From positions 915,001 through 979,000 of the forward strand of contig JAUPFP010000006.1 of the NCBI GenBank assembly GCA_036925085.1: 64,000 nucleotides of DNA. Direction: 5' to 3'. This document shows, piece after piece, positions 29,725 to 41,714 of the stretch (its first letter is position 1; every line of letters starts with the position of its first letter). The notes beneath the pieces were generated by a model. The model worked only from the letters and a program-made list of their open reading frames with translations. It was not told where the DNA came from and searched no databases. A program made the position numbers and the translations under genes. Origin of the DNA: Brachycybe producta. Taxonomy: Eukaryota; Arthropoda; Diplopoda; Playtdesmida; Andrognathidae.

Positions 29725-32700
29725 ATGAGTGTCGGTCCTTTGGCTGTTGAAATCGTGTTCACATTCTGTCTGTCTGCCATATTACTGTATAAATATGGTG
29801 ATTGGAAGAAGCACCACGTATTCGTTACGGTTCCAGTTCTTATTGCTTGGTATTTCTCGTTCACAATCATTGTCATGTTACCAATGGACGTTTCTTCAGT
29901 AAGTTATTTATTAAGCTGTTTCTATCATCGTTTCTAATGTTCTTTTTCGTATTTTTTCATTCACAGACGTCATACAGACAATGTTTGAAGGAGAATACAC
30001 CTCCTCCGTTACCAACTCCAGCTTGGGAGAGCACACCGGTCACGAATTTCACTACAAGTGCGAACGAAACCGGTAACGATTTTATTTCTTCTTCGTCTTT
30101 TCGCATTACGTCACGATCAACTGTTCTAGAGGCAGAATCGCAAGGTGTTTAAATGCTTCGAACATTTTCGTATGTCGCTATCGATTGATTTAAACTTGTT
30201 TCTCTGATTGTTTTTTTTAATAGATGATCCAATTTGCAAGGAACCATGGAGCTATATTCCAAATAATTCTTTACGGAATTTATGGAGGATTGTTTATTGG
30301 ACTTCCCAGTGTTTAACATGGTTAAAAAAAAAGAAAAGTTTTTGTATTTGTTTCTTGTTTTGTTGTGGATTTCTGAGTTTCGGTTTGAACTATTTAATTT
30401 GAATCTGGATTTTTTTTAAATTGTTTCTTTTTTTTTAAATCGGTTTAAGTTCTTTAAAATTTGGTGTGAAACCTCTTGATATTTTTTGTTTAGCTGCTGA
30501 AATTCAGTTCGAACCTCAAAGTTTGTGTTTTAAATTTATTAATTTGGATAATCGGTTCTTTAAATTGGACCTGAAGTTTCACCAAATTAGTTTTGGACCG
30601 TTCATATTAGGTTCAGAACTTCTAAAATTGAGTGTTTAATCTTAAAAACTTATAAAACAATTTTATTTTTAGAAAAAGCGTGATACGACTTAAGTTTTTT
30701 TCTTGTTTTAGGCTGATTCTTCCATTGATGCAGTCTTACAGTCAAGCGGGTGATTTCACCGTAACTGGGAAATTGCGATCGGCCGTGATAGACAATGCAA
30801 TCTATTACGGAAGTTATCTTCTCATTTTTATCGTCTTACTCGTATACATAGCTGCATCGCCTAATCTTCACGTCAACGGGTAATCGTTTCGAGATAGTCA
30901 AGAGCAATACTTATTGACCTACGCCATGAGACTGAAGACATTTTTTTCTATCTCTTATAATAGTCCAAAATTGAAGATCATCTGTATTACGACGAGTAAC
31001 ACTTGGGGTCTTTTCCTTCTTGTTCTTCTTCTCGGTTACGGTCTCGTCGAAGTTCCTCGTACTTGCTGGAATTCGGCGAAACGTGGATTCATGTTGAACT
31101 ACACGTACTTCAAAGCATCTAAACTACATCTCGAGAAGTGTGAGGCCGAGGATGCATTGGACGATATGTTGGAGGTACTAGTTTTTCTTAACTTCGATCT
31201 TCTGAAAGACAGAATAATTAACTTCTGAAATCATTTGTTTTTATAAACCGTTTTAATTCGTTTGCGTTTTCAGGATATCAAGAAGATTTCTGACAATATG
31301 GGATCGTCACATCCGTTGCGGAAGAATGTCGATACGATCATAGAGAAAGTTCGTCACTATTCTTTCAAAAATCAACACTTTAACGAATGATTTAATGTTT
31401 TTTGTGCTTGAAGGTTCCAGATGACATTCTCAACACAGTCAATAGTTATAATTCGGCAAATCGTGATCATGCCGATCATCCGATCTCGTTTCCTTCCGAG
31501 AAATCCTTGATACGGCTTCATCGACAGGTTTGTCTTTTTCTACAAACATTAAATCTAAAATATCATTGATATTTGAGTGTTATTATTTTTGTTTTCAGTT
31601 CAAGAAGACATTGAGGATCTGTCATCGTACGAGAACTCAGTGGAATATTCTCGTCGCCAGTGCAATCGAATTGGAAGACGTGGCACGGAACGAAATGAGC
31701 ATCGACAGATATTTTAAGCCAAGTTTTCATACGTCTCATCCGTACTGGCTGAGAATATTCTATACTCCATCTTTGGGTAAAATTTTACTTGTTTAAAAGA
31801 AGTTGTCGGAGTTTGATAAAACAGTTTTGTCGGAGAGATTGTTTAGGTTTATGGGGGAAGAAAAACTATGAAAACGCTATTTTTTATTAAAAAAATTTCA
31901 TTATTTAAATTGGGTTTCAATTAGCCATTGATCAAACTTTTGTTACTCTTATGTTTTAGAAGAAAACGCTTAGAAGAAATTGAAAGTGTTTTAGAAACTA
32001 GAAAAGTAAATTATATCACCTAAGATGGTTTATGAACAGCTGATTTTCGAACTCTTGATTATTTTGTTTTTCAGAAGAGCATAATTAGGACAAAATAGAA
32101 AGTGTCTTAGAAACTAGAAGATTAGTTTGTAACACACTGTCAATTTTATCTTAGGAAACTCCAGAATAACCACAGTGTTCAAATTGAATCATTCAGGAGT
32201 TTATAAAAAACATTTTAATCCTTTTGATTTCTGTCACTTTAGAATGGTATTGGAAGTGTCTGATCCGTGTTTGGACATTGAGGGTTCTGTCTGTTATTTT
32301 TACCGTCCTCACCATATTTGTCGTTTGGTCCGAAGTTACGTTCTTCAATAAAAAACCAGTTCTGTCTCTGTTTGCCGTCTTTGTCGATTTAGCCAAGCGA
32401 AACTACGATTACTTTTATATGGAGGTCAAGACTTCTCTCATGTTTAGAATTTAAAATCGATTGAAATCTTGTTTTTATTTTACGAACTTTTAAAAATGTG
32501 TAGGTCGTTTCGTGTCTGATCATAGCGTACCTTTGTATCTGTGCTTATTACACGATATTCAAGATCCGCATTCTAAATTACTATTATTTGGCACCACATC
32601 ATCAAACGGATGAATACAGTCTCATTTTCAGTGGAATGCAAGTCGATTTTGTTGAAAGTTTTCTCTAACAGAGAAACAAAGGTTCGAACCAATTTTTCCT

Positions 32701-33663
32701 GTTCGTTTTTCAGGTTGTTGTGTCGTTTGACGCCGCCACTCTGCCTCAATTTTCTTGGGTTGGTTCACTTGGACAGTCACGTAACTAGCGATCCGAACGT
32801 TGTCGAGACGTCATACACACAAGTATAACTTAGAATTTCTAATTTAAATGCTGTCGAGAATTGATAAAGTTGTGTTTTGTTCTTTAAATCTCTGCAGATT
32901 ATGGGCCACATGGATGTAATATCTTTCATATCGAATGGTTTTAATATATATTTTCCAATAGGAATTTTAGTTCTGTGCCTTGCAACCTACTTCCATCTTG
33001 GTAGTCGTTTTCTTCACGTTATCGGTTTTCAGCAGTTTGTTGGAGACGACGAGATGACGAACGATCTTATCGACGAAGGACGTGAACTCATAAAGAGAGG
33101 TCTTTAAAAAGCAAACTTTGAACATTAGATTGTTACAACATCAAACCGATTACCGGTACTATAAATGAATCATTTTTTAGAGAAACGAAAGCGACAGAGA
33201 CTGGAAGAAGGAGAACAAAGGCGGAGACAGCTTCACGAAGGAATCGGCAGCGGTCCAAATTCGTACGCAACTAGAAGTTGGATGAATAAAGATCACGATG
33301 GTATTTTACGACGATACACAACGATCCTGTTTTAATTACGATAATCTACTATAATGACTGATTTTAGGTGGTTCTAGACTGATGAAACGAGAAGATTCTG
33401 GAGAGATTAACGCTAGAGCAGAACTTCTTCGTGATGTAGAACCGGTCGATTACATGGAACACCATTCACAGACGAACGCGAATCATTATGGAATTGTAGC
33501 CGATTCTCCGGCTGCAGATTCATTCGTCCAGTTATATCAGAGCGATGGTTCCGTAAGTACGAGAGGAGGAGGAGGAGGAGGCAGCGGCGGTGGCGGTAAC
33601 GGATACTCCTCTTGGAGTAGGACTCGTAACGGTCCACCACGAGGAATATTTGACGACATCTAA
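29725..33663 (+). CDS. LMBRD2: LMBRD2 homologue, multispanning membrane protein, 721 aa
   Basis: LMBR1-domain membrane protein; relatives have been linked to regulation of beta2-adrenergic receptor signalling. Exons: 29725-29898, 29967-30072, 30224-30320, 30712-30879, 30964-31174, 31274-31348, 31414-31527, 31599-31776, 32243-32424, 32504-32637, 32714-32822, 32898-33099, 33181-33300, 33368-33663; 2166 nt, in frame. About nine membrane segments. Family landmarks: [64 protein letters not shown] and [12 protein letters not shown], ending in IFDDI. The cytoplasmic tail adds a Gly-rich stretch before that end. The exon 10 donor is GC (AT|GCAAGT); the protein junction [11 protein letters not shown] requires it. 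The length is close to the vertebrate protein, so the model is probably complete. Confidence 0.97.
31940..32160. repeat. Family A rearranged fragment in LMBRD2 intron 8
   Basis: Two left-arm pieces in the same orientation (TTTTAGAAACTAGAAAAGTA and, after AAGATGGTTTATGAACAGCT, TCTTAGAAACTAGAAGATTA): either one copy inserted into another or a deletion product. Confidence 0.6.
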
Positions 33664-34182
33664 ACATTGAAATTATAGGTGTGGACGATTCCAATCTAAT
33701 GTACAGCTGTCTTCTAACTTATTATTTTGTAGTATTGTTGTAACGAATTTTTAAGAAATGGGTGCAAATAAGGACCACTAGGCTAAATAAGGGCCAAACG
33801 GGCGAATAAGACAATTGTTTCAATTGTCTTTTCTAGGTGTAAATTTCTCGTACAGTCTCCAGGTTAGGTTTTAGAAGTGGCCAAACGTCTTTTGAAGCTC
33901 ATGTGCTAGTTTTTTTTTTCATTTCGTTTGATACAGTAAATGATTCTAACTTTGTACATTGCCCAAATTATCTAGCGTATGTAATGTGCCATTTGATTTG
34001 GTTTTGGCCCATCTCTCAAAGGATCTCTTGCACATTTGGCGTTGTTACACGAGGGACAACGTTTTATTGTTGTTTCAAGGCTTGGTTTACGCTTATACGA
34101 CTAAGTGCAGCACAAACGGCGGTGACGTTACAGACAATGTGTATCTCTCCATATTGCCGTTTGCGCCACAGTGTATTTTTTT

Positions 34183-34304
34183 CGATTAGCAGCCACGTAT
34201 TGCTTCTAATCTCAGGTTGTAGAGGTATTATATAAGTTGCGTGAAATAAGGCGAAAAGCTACAAAATACCCTGCATAGAAGCTAATCGGCTGCTAATCTA
34301 AAGA
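34183..34304. repeat. Family B hairpin element, copy 4
   Basis: TTCGATTAGCAGCCACGTAT at the left; AGAAGCTAATCGGCTGCTAAT at the right; the inside has TATATAAGTTG. The ends match copy 1 best. Confidence 0.75.
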
Positions 34305-35194
34305 ATAACTGCGCCGCACTTAGTGGTATAATTGTAACCTGGGACCTCATTACAGAAAAAAGTCATAAAATTGTGACAATCTTATCTTATGATGTTACTG
34401 CTTGTGCGCTATTCTTTTATAATTATCATATTATTCCGTACACCAGTCAATGGCAGTCTTGTGTCAATATTTGTCATAATAATATTTTATTTGTTTTTGT
34501 GACTGTTAAAAGATTATATACTAGATATGACAGTCTTATTTTCTTTCTATAATGAGGCTCCTGGGCTTTAGAAGGGTGTCATTTTAATTTTATGGCCATT
34601 TGTGTGGTTTTTGCATCACTAGTCTTTAAGTTTAAGTATTTTTAACACAAAACACAGCAGAAACGTTCAGTGTGACATAATAATTACAAATTAATCATTG
34701 AGAATTATTTATGCAAATGTGTAATCAAACTTATATAATGCTGTAAGTATAATTTAATAATAACATGATACAACAGGGGAAATTGCTTTTTTTGTGTGTC
34801 TGAGTCTGTCTTAGATGGAAATTCTTTACATTGCATTTTGCAGGTTTTTATTGGTTGATTCAATTATGTCAACTGAAAAGAACCACATCAAGAGAACAAT
34901 AAACCAATAGAAAGACAAGATATTCTATTCGAATAATTAAGAGGTAGCCAATTATAGTCCTCTTTTAATGAATAGATTTAATTTATAATATTTTTATGAT
35001 TGATTTTGGCCTCATTAATTTTTTTTTGGTAAATTTGGGGATGTGATTCAACTTCATTTTGGTTTCTGTTCAAATAGTTTTTTAAATTCATAATTAGGTT
35101 TTTTAATTTACAGTATAGAATATACAGTTATTTTTATAGGCGGTTGATTTGCGGGGTTGTGCTTTGGATAACTTTATAAGTAAACGTTTTCAAT

Positions 35195-35725
35195 TTAAAA
35201 AAGTTTTAAAGTCTAAATTAACGCTCCTCTCGAATTCTGATTATTCTGTCTTTTAGGTGCAAAATGAAGAGAAACTTCAAAGGGTTTTAGAAATTAGATT
35301 TCATGTCGATAACTTTTAAAATAAATTTTTTATAGAACAAATTTTAAAGTTGGTTCATTTTCAAACATAAATAAAAGACTTATTTTAAAATATATCAACA
35401 TGACTGAGCTACCATTCCAGTTTCTAAAACACATTCAAGTTTTTCTTTATTTTGCAATCTGAAAGGGAAAATATTCAGTTCTGCACAGGCGAATAAAGAC
35501 AGTAAGTTACAGTCATTTTCCCCCGCCCCTTTTATGAGGACCGGCAACTTCTAATTGGTTTGTTATGTGGTCTGACGTCACATGCCCCGCCCTTTTCAAT
35601 TTCCAATTGGTTGCTATTTGGTCTGACGCTCATAAAAGGGCGAGGAAAACGACTGTATCTCCCTGTAGTTACATGCCTGTGAGTTCTGCAGGCGTTTACA
35701 CTTTAAAAGTTTAAAACCACCTAAA
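35195..35725. repeat. Family A foldback MITE interrupted by another element
   Basis: The family A sequence runs 35195-35491 and resumes at 35684-35725, ending GTTTACACTTTAAA...AACCACCTAAAG. The break is flanked by TTCTGCACAGGCG and TTCTGCAGGCG, which look like a target duplication made by the inserted element. Confidence 0.75.
35492..35690. repeat. Foldback element with promoter-like boxes, related to the array unit
   Basis: Its ends TTACAGTCATTTTCCCC and AAAACGACTGTAT are inverted. Inside are two CGCCC(C)TTTT boxes, two ATTGGTT boxes, TGACGTCACATGCCCCGCCC and CATAAAAGGGCGAGG. The TGAYGTCACATGCCCCGCCC word and the CATAAAAGGGC box are shared with each 615-bp array unit, so both descend from one element. 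Confidence 0.75.
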
Positions 35726-36112
35726 GATTTTTGCCTCAGGTATTCAGGTTATAGTTAACCAGAGCATTGTAAAGGACTAATTTAGTTTTCACTATCGCTT
35801 TACAGATGGCAATGAAGTCGCTATGTAAATGATTTTCACATCTGATGTCATTGGTGTGTGATTTTACGTTTGTTTTAAGCGCGTTTTTCTAATGTTTCTT
35901 TCCAGAAATTTGCGTTTTTGTTGTTTTTTTCTTGAAAAAAAAAGAAAAGACATTTATGGACAAAATTCAGAAGACATACGTGAGTATAATTTATTACTTT
36001 ATTTTCAAATCTTATTTGTTGTATGTTTTGTGTTGAAATAGTTCCTATTTTGATATTTAAATGTTGGCGCTGAAAACGCGCCATAATTTAATGTGGTTGT
36101 AAAGTTTAGTCG

Positions 36113-36445
36113 CATCTCGAAACTTGATTATATTCAGTTTTTCAAGAGCAAAATGAAGAAAAACTTGAATGTGTTTTAGAAACTAGAAGGAGGTAGCTCA
36201 ATCATTTTTGTTAATATTTTTTAAAGTAAGCTTTTTATGTGAGTTTCAAACTGTCCCAACTTTTAAACAGACAATATTTTTTTAAATTTTTGGTCTAAAA
36301 AAAGTTTATTTTGAAAGATATCAACATGAAAATATTAAGTGATTGAGCTATCCTTCTAGTTTCTAAAACAATTTCTAGTTTTTTTTTTCTTTATTTTTCT
36401 CCTGTAAGACAGAATCCCGGAGTTTAAAAATCAGTTGTTCAATAC
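36113..36445. repeat. Family A foldback MITE
   Basis: TTGATTATATTCAGTTTTTC at the left, AAGCTTTTTATGTGAG and AAAGTTTATTTTGAAAGATA in the middle, CTTCTAGTTTCTAAAACAAT on the right. Confidence 0.8.
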
Positions 36446-36769
36446 AGATACCGAATATCTTTAAGAAAAAAGTTCGTTAGATACTAGAAGAGTAAAAAAA
36501 AAACACTGAATGTATATACAAACTTCCATACATTATATAAATATATAATTAATACATCTGAGAATGAAAGGTTGATGAGTACTTTTATCTTTATCGGTTT
36601 TAATAATTCGTATAAATTCAGCAAACATGACATAAAATATTTTCCTATATATTACATAATTATATTATTTTATGATTAATGAGATATTTGATCATCATTA
36701 AGGTAAGGTAGTGTTAATTAATTAGTATTTGTGCAAAAAAAAAATTCCCCAAAATTTCCACCCAACAAA

Positions 36770-39700
36770 TTAAATGGCAACTGTGAAGAGTACGATGATA
36801 TTGGTCAAGATGAAAAGTACGATGACAATTCTGTCAACGATCTGAAAAAATCCAAACCATTCCTCGTAATTCTCGTTCGAACTGTTGTTGAAAGGGTTTT
36901 CGGGATCGTTAGTATTCGAAGAAGTTGAATCTAACTTCTCAGTCTCCTGATTGTATTTGAAAGGAACCTGATTTTGAATTAGAATTCAGATTAGGATCAG
37001 TTTGAAATTAATATAATTATATAATTGAATTGCAAAATATTGTACAAATGAGAATTGAATAGGTCCTTGAGGTCCTATCATCTGAATGGGCCATAAATTA
37101 AGAAATGTTTTCAGATGTGTTGGTACTGGACGATTGTCCTGACGTTTCATTCCGAGAAATGAGACGACACATGCCGTTAGAACAGTGGTCAGTGTCACCA
37201 AAATGACCAACCAACCGCAGAAGGAAGCTTAAATATATATAAAAAAAAACGTCATTATAAATAGTTATTTAAATTTAAGTTTGTATTATGCCTACACTAC
37301 ATTTTGAAAACAACTTTAAGAAATTCGAGGTGCATTAGAAACTAGAAGAGTAACTGAAGAGAAGATTTTCTTGTTATCATCTTTTAAAATAAATTTTTTA
37401 TAGCAATTTTAAAATTTTACATTTTCATTTTGCACTTCAAGTTACGTTAAAAATTCGAATACTAGAACATTAGCTGAATCACTTAATTGTATTTTCACTT
37501 TGTTATCTTTCAAAATAAACTATTTAGAGACAAAAATTAACAAAATATTGTCCTCTTAAAGTTGGGTCATTTTCAAACTGACGTAAAAAGCTTATTTTGA
37601 AAGATAACAACATGAAAATGCTCTTTAAGTGAGTGAGCGACCCTTCTAGTTTCTAAAACACATTTAAGTTTCTCTTCATTTTGCACCTGAAAGAATAAAC
37701 CAGAGTTCCAAGGGGTATTTACACTATTAACCCACCTAAAGTTTATTTTCTCTTCTAGTTTCTAAAGCACTTTCAATTTCTGTCTTGAATTTCTCCCTTG
37801 AAATTCAGTTTTATTCTATTTTCTTTCATTTGCATATTTTAAAAATAAATAATATATATCATAAATATTAAATAGGATTTGTTTGTACGTTTCCGTATGC
37901 GTATGCGTAATAGTATACCTATAATGGGTGGATTTCGTCCGACTGCAGGTAGTTTGAATTCAAAGTGTAGTAGCTCAAGCACGATCAGAGACAGTGAGAA
38001 TAAGTTTAGAGTGATTCTGTGCCTTGACAAGGGCGATAAACAGAGTGAAGTGAGTACGAGTGTAACGGCAGCCAGAACGGGAAAGAGAACGGTCATCTTA
38101 TAGAAGGGAGAACGGCGACTTAGAACGACAGTGAACGTAACACTAGGGTATGGTTCGTCGCAACACACGTAATATGTCTTCTCGTAAAGAGAAATGCCGC
38201 TCAATACATCCCATTCTCCTCCTTCGTTCGATAAGTCCTCCATGTGCATCTGAAACGAAATTAAATATTAAGAGTATTCAACGTTTCGGTGCCGCGTTTT
38301 TAGTCGATATTTCACGTTCACGTCCTCTCAAATTGATTTAAATTCAAATTGTAAAGATATCAGAGAAGACGTGATCGCGATAATAATATGTCGACTATAA
38401 ATGCGACATTAGTTTTATCATGGACTAAAGCAAAGTTTGAACAAAAATCATGATTTTTTTTTTACGTTTTTGACTCGTGATTATTCTGTTTTTCACAAGA
38501 GCAAAATTAAGAGAAACTATAGAAAGTGTTTTAGAAACTAGACGGGTATGCCGCAATTACTTAAGAGTATTTTCAAGTTTTTTATCTTTCAAAATAAACT
38601 TTTTATAGACAATAATAATAATAAAAATATTGTCTGCTTAAAGTTGGGTCATTTTCAAACTCACATAAAAAAGCTCATTTTGAAAGATATCAACTGAAAA
38701 TATCCATTAGATTATATTTAAGTGATTAAGCTACACTTTCTTGTTTCTAAAACACTTTCTAGTTTCTCTTAATTTTGCTCAATGATGAGAGTTCTAAAAT
38801 CATTTGTTCATAAATAAATCTGGTATTTATCGATTTATATAGCAGTCACAGTGACTTCTGGATAAATCGATGAATAACGGAATGTGCAATATTTTAGAAA
38901 TTGTAATGAATTACTTCTTTGGCTCTTAAGTCAATGTGGTAACCATCCATTGACCACGATCCATACGTCATATTACAACTATGAACATCGTACGGATAAT
39001 GTTTGATATCCATTGAACAGGTGGAGTACATGGTGATCGGTGGAATCCACCAAACGTCTCCGTCACTGTAGAGTAGTGCGTACACATTACCTTTAACATC
39101 CTTACTTTCTGCCTTAGCCCTTTTTTTTTGAAGGAATCGAAAATTAAATGTCACACTTTCTCGGAAACCGAGAACTTTTTCCGAAACTGAAAACTTACGA
39201 GTTGTAAAGTTTGATGTCTGGTTGCCAGAGATAATGATTCCTAATTCGGACAACATCTATGCCTTCGTACTCACTAGGATCCCATCCCATCCGAGTATCT
39301 TTCCAATCCTATGGACAACATTACCATTTTGAATATATCGGACACGGTTTGTAACAGTCACGAAACTAAAAAACTTACCAAGTTGAGCAACGCTTCAGTG
39401 GTTAGTGTTTGAGTTGCAACATTCTGCGGATGATTGTGTCTATCAAAGTTGGGTTTTTTTTTGGTGTAAAGTTAAGCTTTTTTCCACACAGAGGCTACAA
39501 CTATAGCAAAAAAATTGATCTTGCAAAAGGTTTCAGAAACGAACTTACTGCTAGTTGATGCATTTCACTAGATGTTTTTTTCTAAATGTTTTTGTTGCAT
39601 CTTGCTGAATGTTCCATATTTGTTGCTTTTTTTCTCTCCATTTTAAGTGATAAAACATCAAAAGAGAAATGGTAACATGTGGGAACTGCCACCAGACGTT

Positions 39701-40944
39701 TCTCTAGTGTAGAATGCTTGTCATTAGTAGCATATGGTTATGACTATTATCTTTTTGATTATTTTCCTTCCATAACTTTGTTATTCTTGTGTGGTGGACA
39801 CTATAGTCTTGAGAAATATGGAGCAACTATAGTTGCTGCTGCATTGGGTACTTTGTTTGAGCAACATGTTTCTCCTGTTCCTTTTTATGCAAAGTTTCCA
39901 CGTGTTGCTTCATGTTTAGCTTTTATGGAAACTTCTTTTGGCATAAGTGTCATAACATATAAATGTTGACACTTGTTGTTGTTGCCTCTGTGTGGACAGA
40001 ACTTAATTTTTGAGTTACTTACCAATTCTCGAACTAGAAGCAGACTGAGACCAATGCCGATTGAAACTGGTGAGGTGTCATTGTGTGGTGGCAAAATGTT
40101 TGACGTGTTATACCACTTAGAAAATATTTCTTTTCGTAATTTAAGTTCAGCATCCTGTTTCTTCTTATCGGGAATGTGAAGACCAGCTTTTATTGAAAAG
40201 AAACAGAAATTACATTTTTCAGTTATTAGCCAGCAAGAAATAAAACTTATGGATTAAGCCACTAAGCACTAAGTAGAAATTGAAAGTGTGTTAGAAACTA
40301 GAACGGGTAGCTGAATAGGATTTTCATGTTGATATCTTTCAAAATAAACTTTTTTTTTATAGAACACGTAATTTAAAAAAAAAAAACATCGCGTGCTTAA
40401 ATTTTTGCTAATGCTATTTTTAAACTTGCAAAAAGAAAAGCTTATTTTAAAAGATTTCAACATGAAATTAATTACCCTTAATTGATGGAGCTACCCTTCT
40501 AGTTTCTAAAACACATTCAAGTTTCTCTTCAATTTGCTGTTCTGAAAGACAGGTGTTCGAGAGGCGTTTTCACATAAAACCATTTTAAAGAGTTATCTGA
40601 AAGAGTTATTCTTTTTTCGAATCGATTCAAAGTTTTACTAGAAACTAGAAGAGTAAATGAAACGTGTAAAAGTAATTTCATGATAATAAGATAAAGGCTA
40701 TAAATTGAAATCTGGTCTTTTTTAAAATGTGCCATAAAAACGTTAATTTTAAAAGATGTTGTCGTGAAATTAATTTTCCTTTTTTTAGTTTCTAACAAAA
40801 TTCGAATTTTTCTCTTTTTTTAAAAAAACCAAAATGAAACAGCGTCATTTTAGAATGTTTTTACGGGTTCTTACGGTTAAGCTGCGTTGCTTCGCCCACT
40901 ACCAAAATTAGCAAACCGATTAGTGCTAAATACGTAGGATTCAT
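36770..40944 (-). CDS. Nicotinic-receptor-like Cys-loop subunit A, alpha-type, atypical pore, 434 aa
   Basis: Cys-loop ligand-gated channel subunit. Exons in transcript order: 40944-40875, 40186-40023, 39423-39379, 39308-39199, 39119-38915, 38249-37919, 37227-37046, 36967-36770; 1305 nt, in frame. Signal peptide about 1-19; WDPSEYEGIDVVRI and LWQPDIKLYN are standard; Cys-loop Cys164-Cys178 (13 residues between); vicinal Cys227-Cys228 after YYV marks an alpha-type binding loop. TM1 about 250-270, TM2 about 276-297, TM3 in exon 7, short intracellular loop, TM4 at the end (IVIVLFILTNIIVLF). TM2 is odd: counting Arg276 as 0', position -1' is His not Glu, 6' is Phe, 9' is Ser not Leu, 14' is Glu. 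Tandem with subunit B on the same strand and closely matching its exon phases. Confidence 0.9.
37300..37742. repeat. Family A elements in subunit A intron 6 (half copy plus full copy)
   Basis: A half element at 37300-37400 (GCATTAGAAACTAGAAGAGT) is followed by a nearly complete copy, 37430-37742, ending ACACTATTAACCCACCTAAAG. Confidence 0.8.
38468..38815. repeat. Family A foldback MITE in subunit A intron 5
   Basis: GACTCGTGATTATTCTGTTT at the left; core ATCTTTCAAAATAAACTTTT pairs with AAAGCTCATTTTGAAAGATA. Confidence 0.85.
38827..38888. repeat. Family F fragment
   Basis: TTATCGATTTATATAGC pairs partly with GGATAAATCGATGAATAACG and ends GGAATGTGC, the family F terminus seen at 18218-18322. 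Confidence 0.55.
39483..40004. repeat. About 520-bp element with inverted ends (family H), subunit A intron 2
   Basis: TTCCACACAGAGGCTACAAC at the left and GTTGCCTCTGTGTGGACAG at the right are inverted. Inside, the palindrome AGCAACTATAGTTGCT lies near 39832. It fills most of a long intron. The internal sequence has no transposase-like frame, so it is a non-autonomous element of unknown superfamily. Confidence 0.65.
40255..40592. repeat. Family A foldback MITE in subunit A intron 1
   Basis: TGTTAGAAACTAGAACGGGT at the left; GAGGCGTTTTCACATAAAACC at the right; the core arms pair. Confidence 0.85.
40600..40835. repeat. Family A2 (diverged subfamily) element in subunit A intron 1
   Basis: GAAACTAGAAGAGTAAATGA, GTGCCATAAAAACGTTAATT and GATGTTGTCGTGAAATTAA define a subfamily also seen at 43095-43245, 52105-52680 and 60460-60660. 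Confidence 0.6.
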
Positions 40945-41714
40945 TTTTTCGTCCTCAGATGGAACAGGAACAAATATTTAATCAATAATGGTTGTTGTTG
41001 TTAATACAAACAACTTTAATTATTCTGTGTAATATATACATTTGGTTTGTATCAAATTTGGTTTCGATTTTATCAGCACGGGTTACATGCTAGTCAGAAG
41101 GAGAAAAAAAAAAGGAGGAGGAATTTCACAATGAAAATTACTTGTCCAGCATGTTAATGACATCTGCAACGACTCAATTCAAATTTATGACTTGTAGCCA
41201 TATATAAAAACTTGGCAAAAGTTGAAAGGTTTTTTTTATTAAGTTCAGCAAATTCTACAATCTGTAAGGCCGTTGGCACACAGGCCACTTTTTGACTGCA
41301 AAATGAAGTCGGGTTGTCGTCAAAACTTGACCACCTTAAGTCTTTCCATAGAAAATACATTGAAACCACAGCCTAACCACCTTGGACTTTTATTTTGCCG
41401 TCGAAAATAGGTCAAAAAGTGATCCGTGTATTCCAACCCTAATGTATATTAATAGATAGTGACCTCTGACCTGTCTACCATACGAAAATGTCATGCAATT
41501 TGTAAATTTTATATACATAGTTAAGAGTCAAGTATTCGTAATTATTTGAATTCGTATTTCAGTTCATTTTAAGGGGGCTTAATAAAATGGTCCCTGTCCA
41601 ATATAGAAATGTTTTGACATTTAACAACATAAAAATATAACGGGTTCATATAATCGATCTTTGAGAACAACAATAAACAAACAACAGCAACAACAAACAA
41701 AAAAGAGCAAAGTT
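40945..41714. other. Intergenic between receptor subunits A and B
   Basis: Upstream region of subunit A and 3' flank of subunit B. It contains one family C foldback (41268-41450). No TATA box or other gene is seen. Confidence 0.55.
41268..41450. repeat. Family C foldback element, copy 1
   Basis: TTGGCACACAGGCCACTTTTTG at the left pairs with AAAGTGATCCGTGTATTCCAA at the right; the arms carry TGCAAAATGAAGTCG. Central CTTTCCATAGAAAATACAT is shared with the other copies. Confidence 0.75.

Larger units (their letters stand above)
33664..36769. other. Intergenic between LMBRD2 and receptor subunit A
   Basis: No gene seen in about 3.1 kb. It holds the LMBRD2 3' flank, a family B hairpin (34183-34304) framed by GACTAAGTGCAGC (34100-34112) and its near-complement GCCGCACTTAGT (34310-34325), a family A copy split by another foldback (35195-35725), and a second family A copy (36113-36445). 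The rest is AT-rich unique sequence. Confidence 0.6.

Noticed and set aside
33903-34235. 110-codon frame after LMBRD2
   Set aside because: Runs into the family B hairpin; no initiation context, no family resemblance, no adjoining exons.
37879-38103. Plus-strand frame opposite the receptor A pore exon
   Set aside because: Antisense shadow of the well-supported minus-strand exon 37919-38249.
39679-39969. 96-codon + strand frame in subunit A intron 2
   Set aside because: Lies inside the family H foldback; hydrophobic but without any recognisable domain or splice context.
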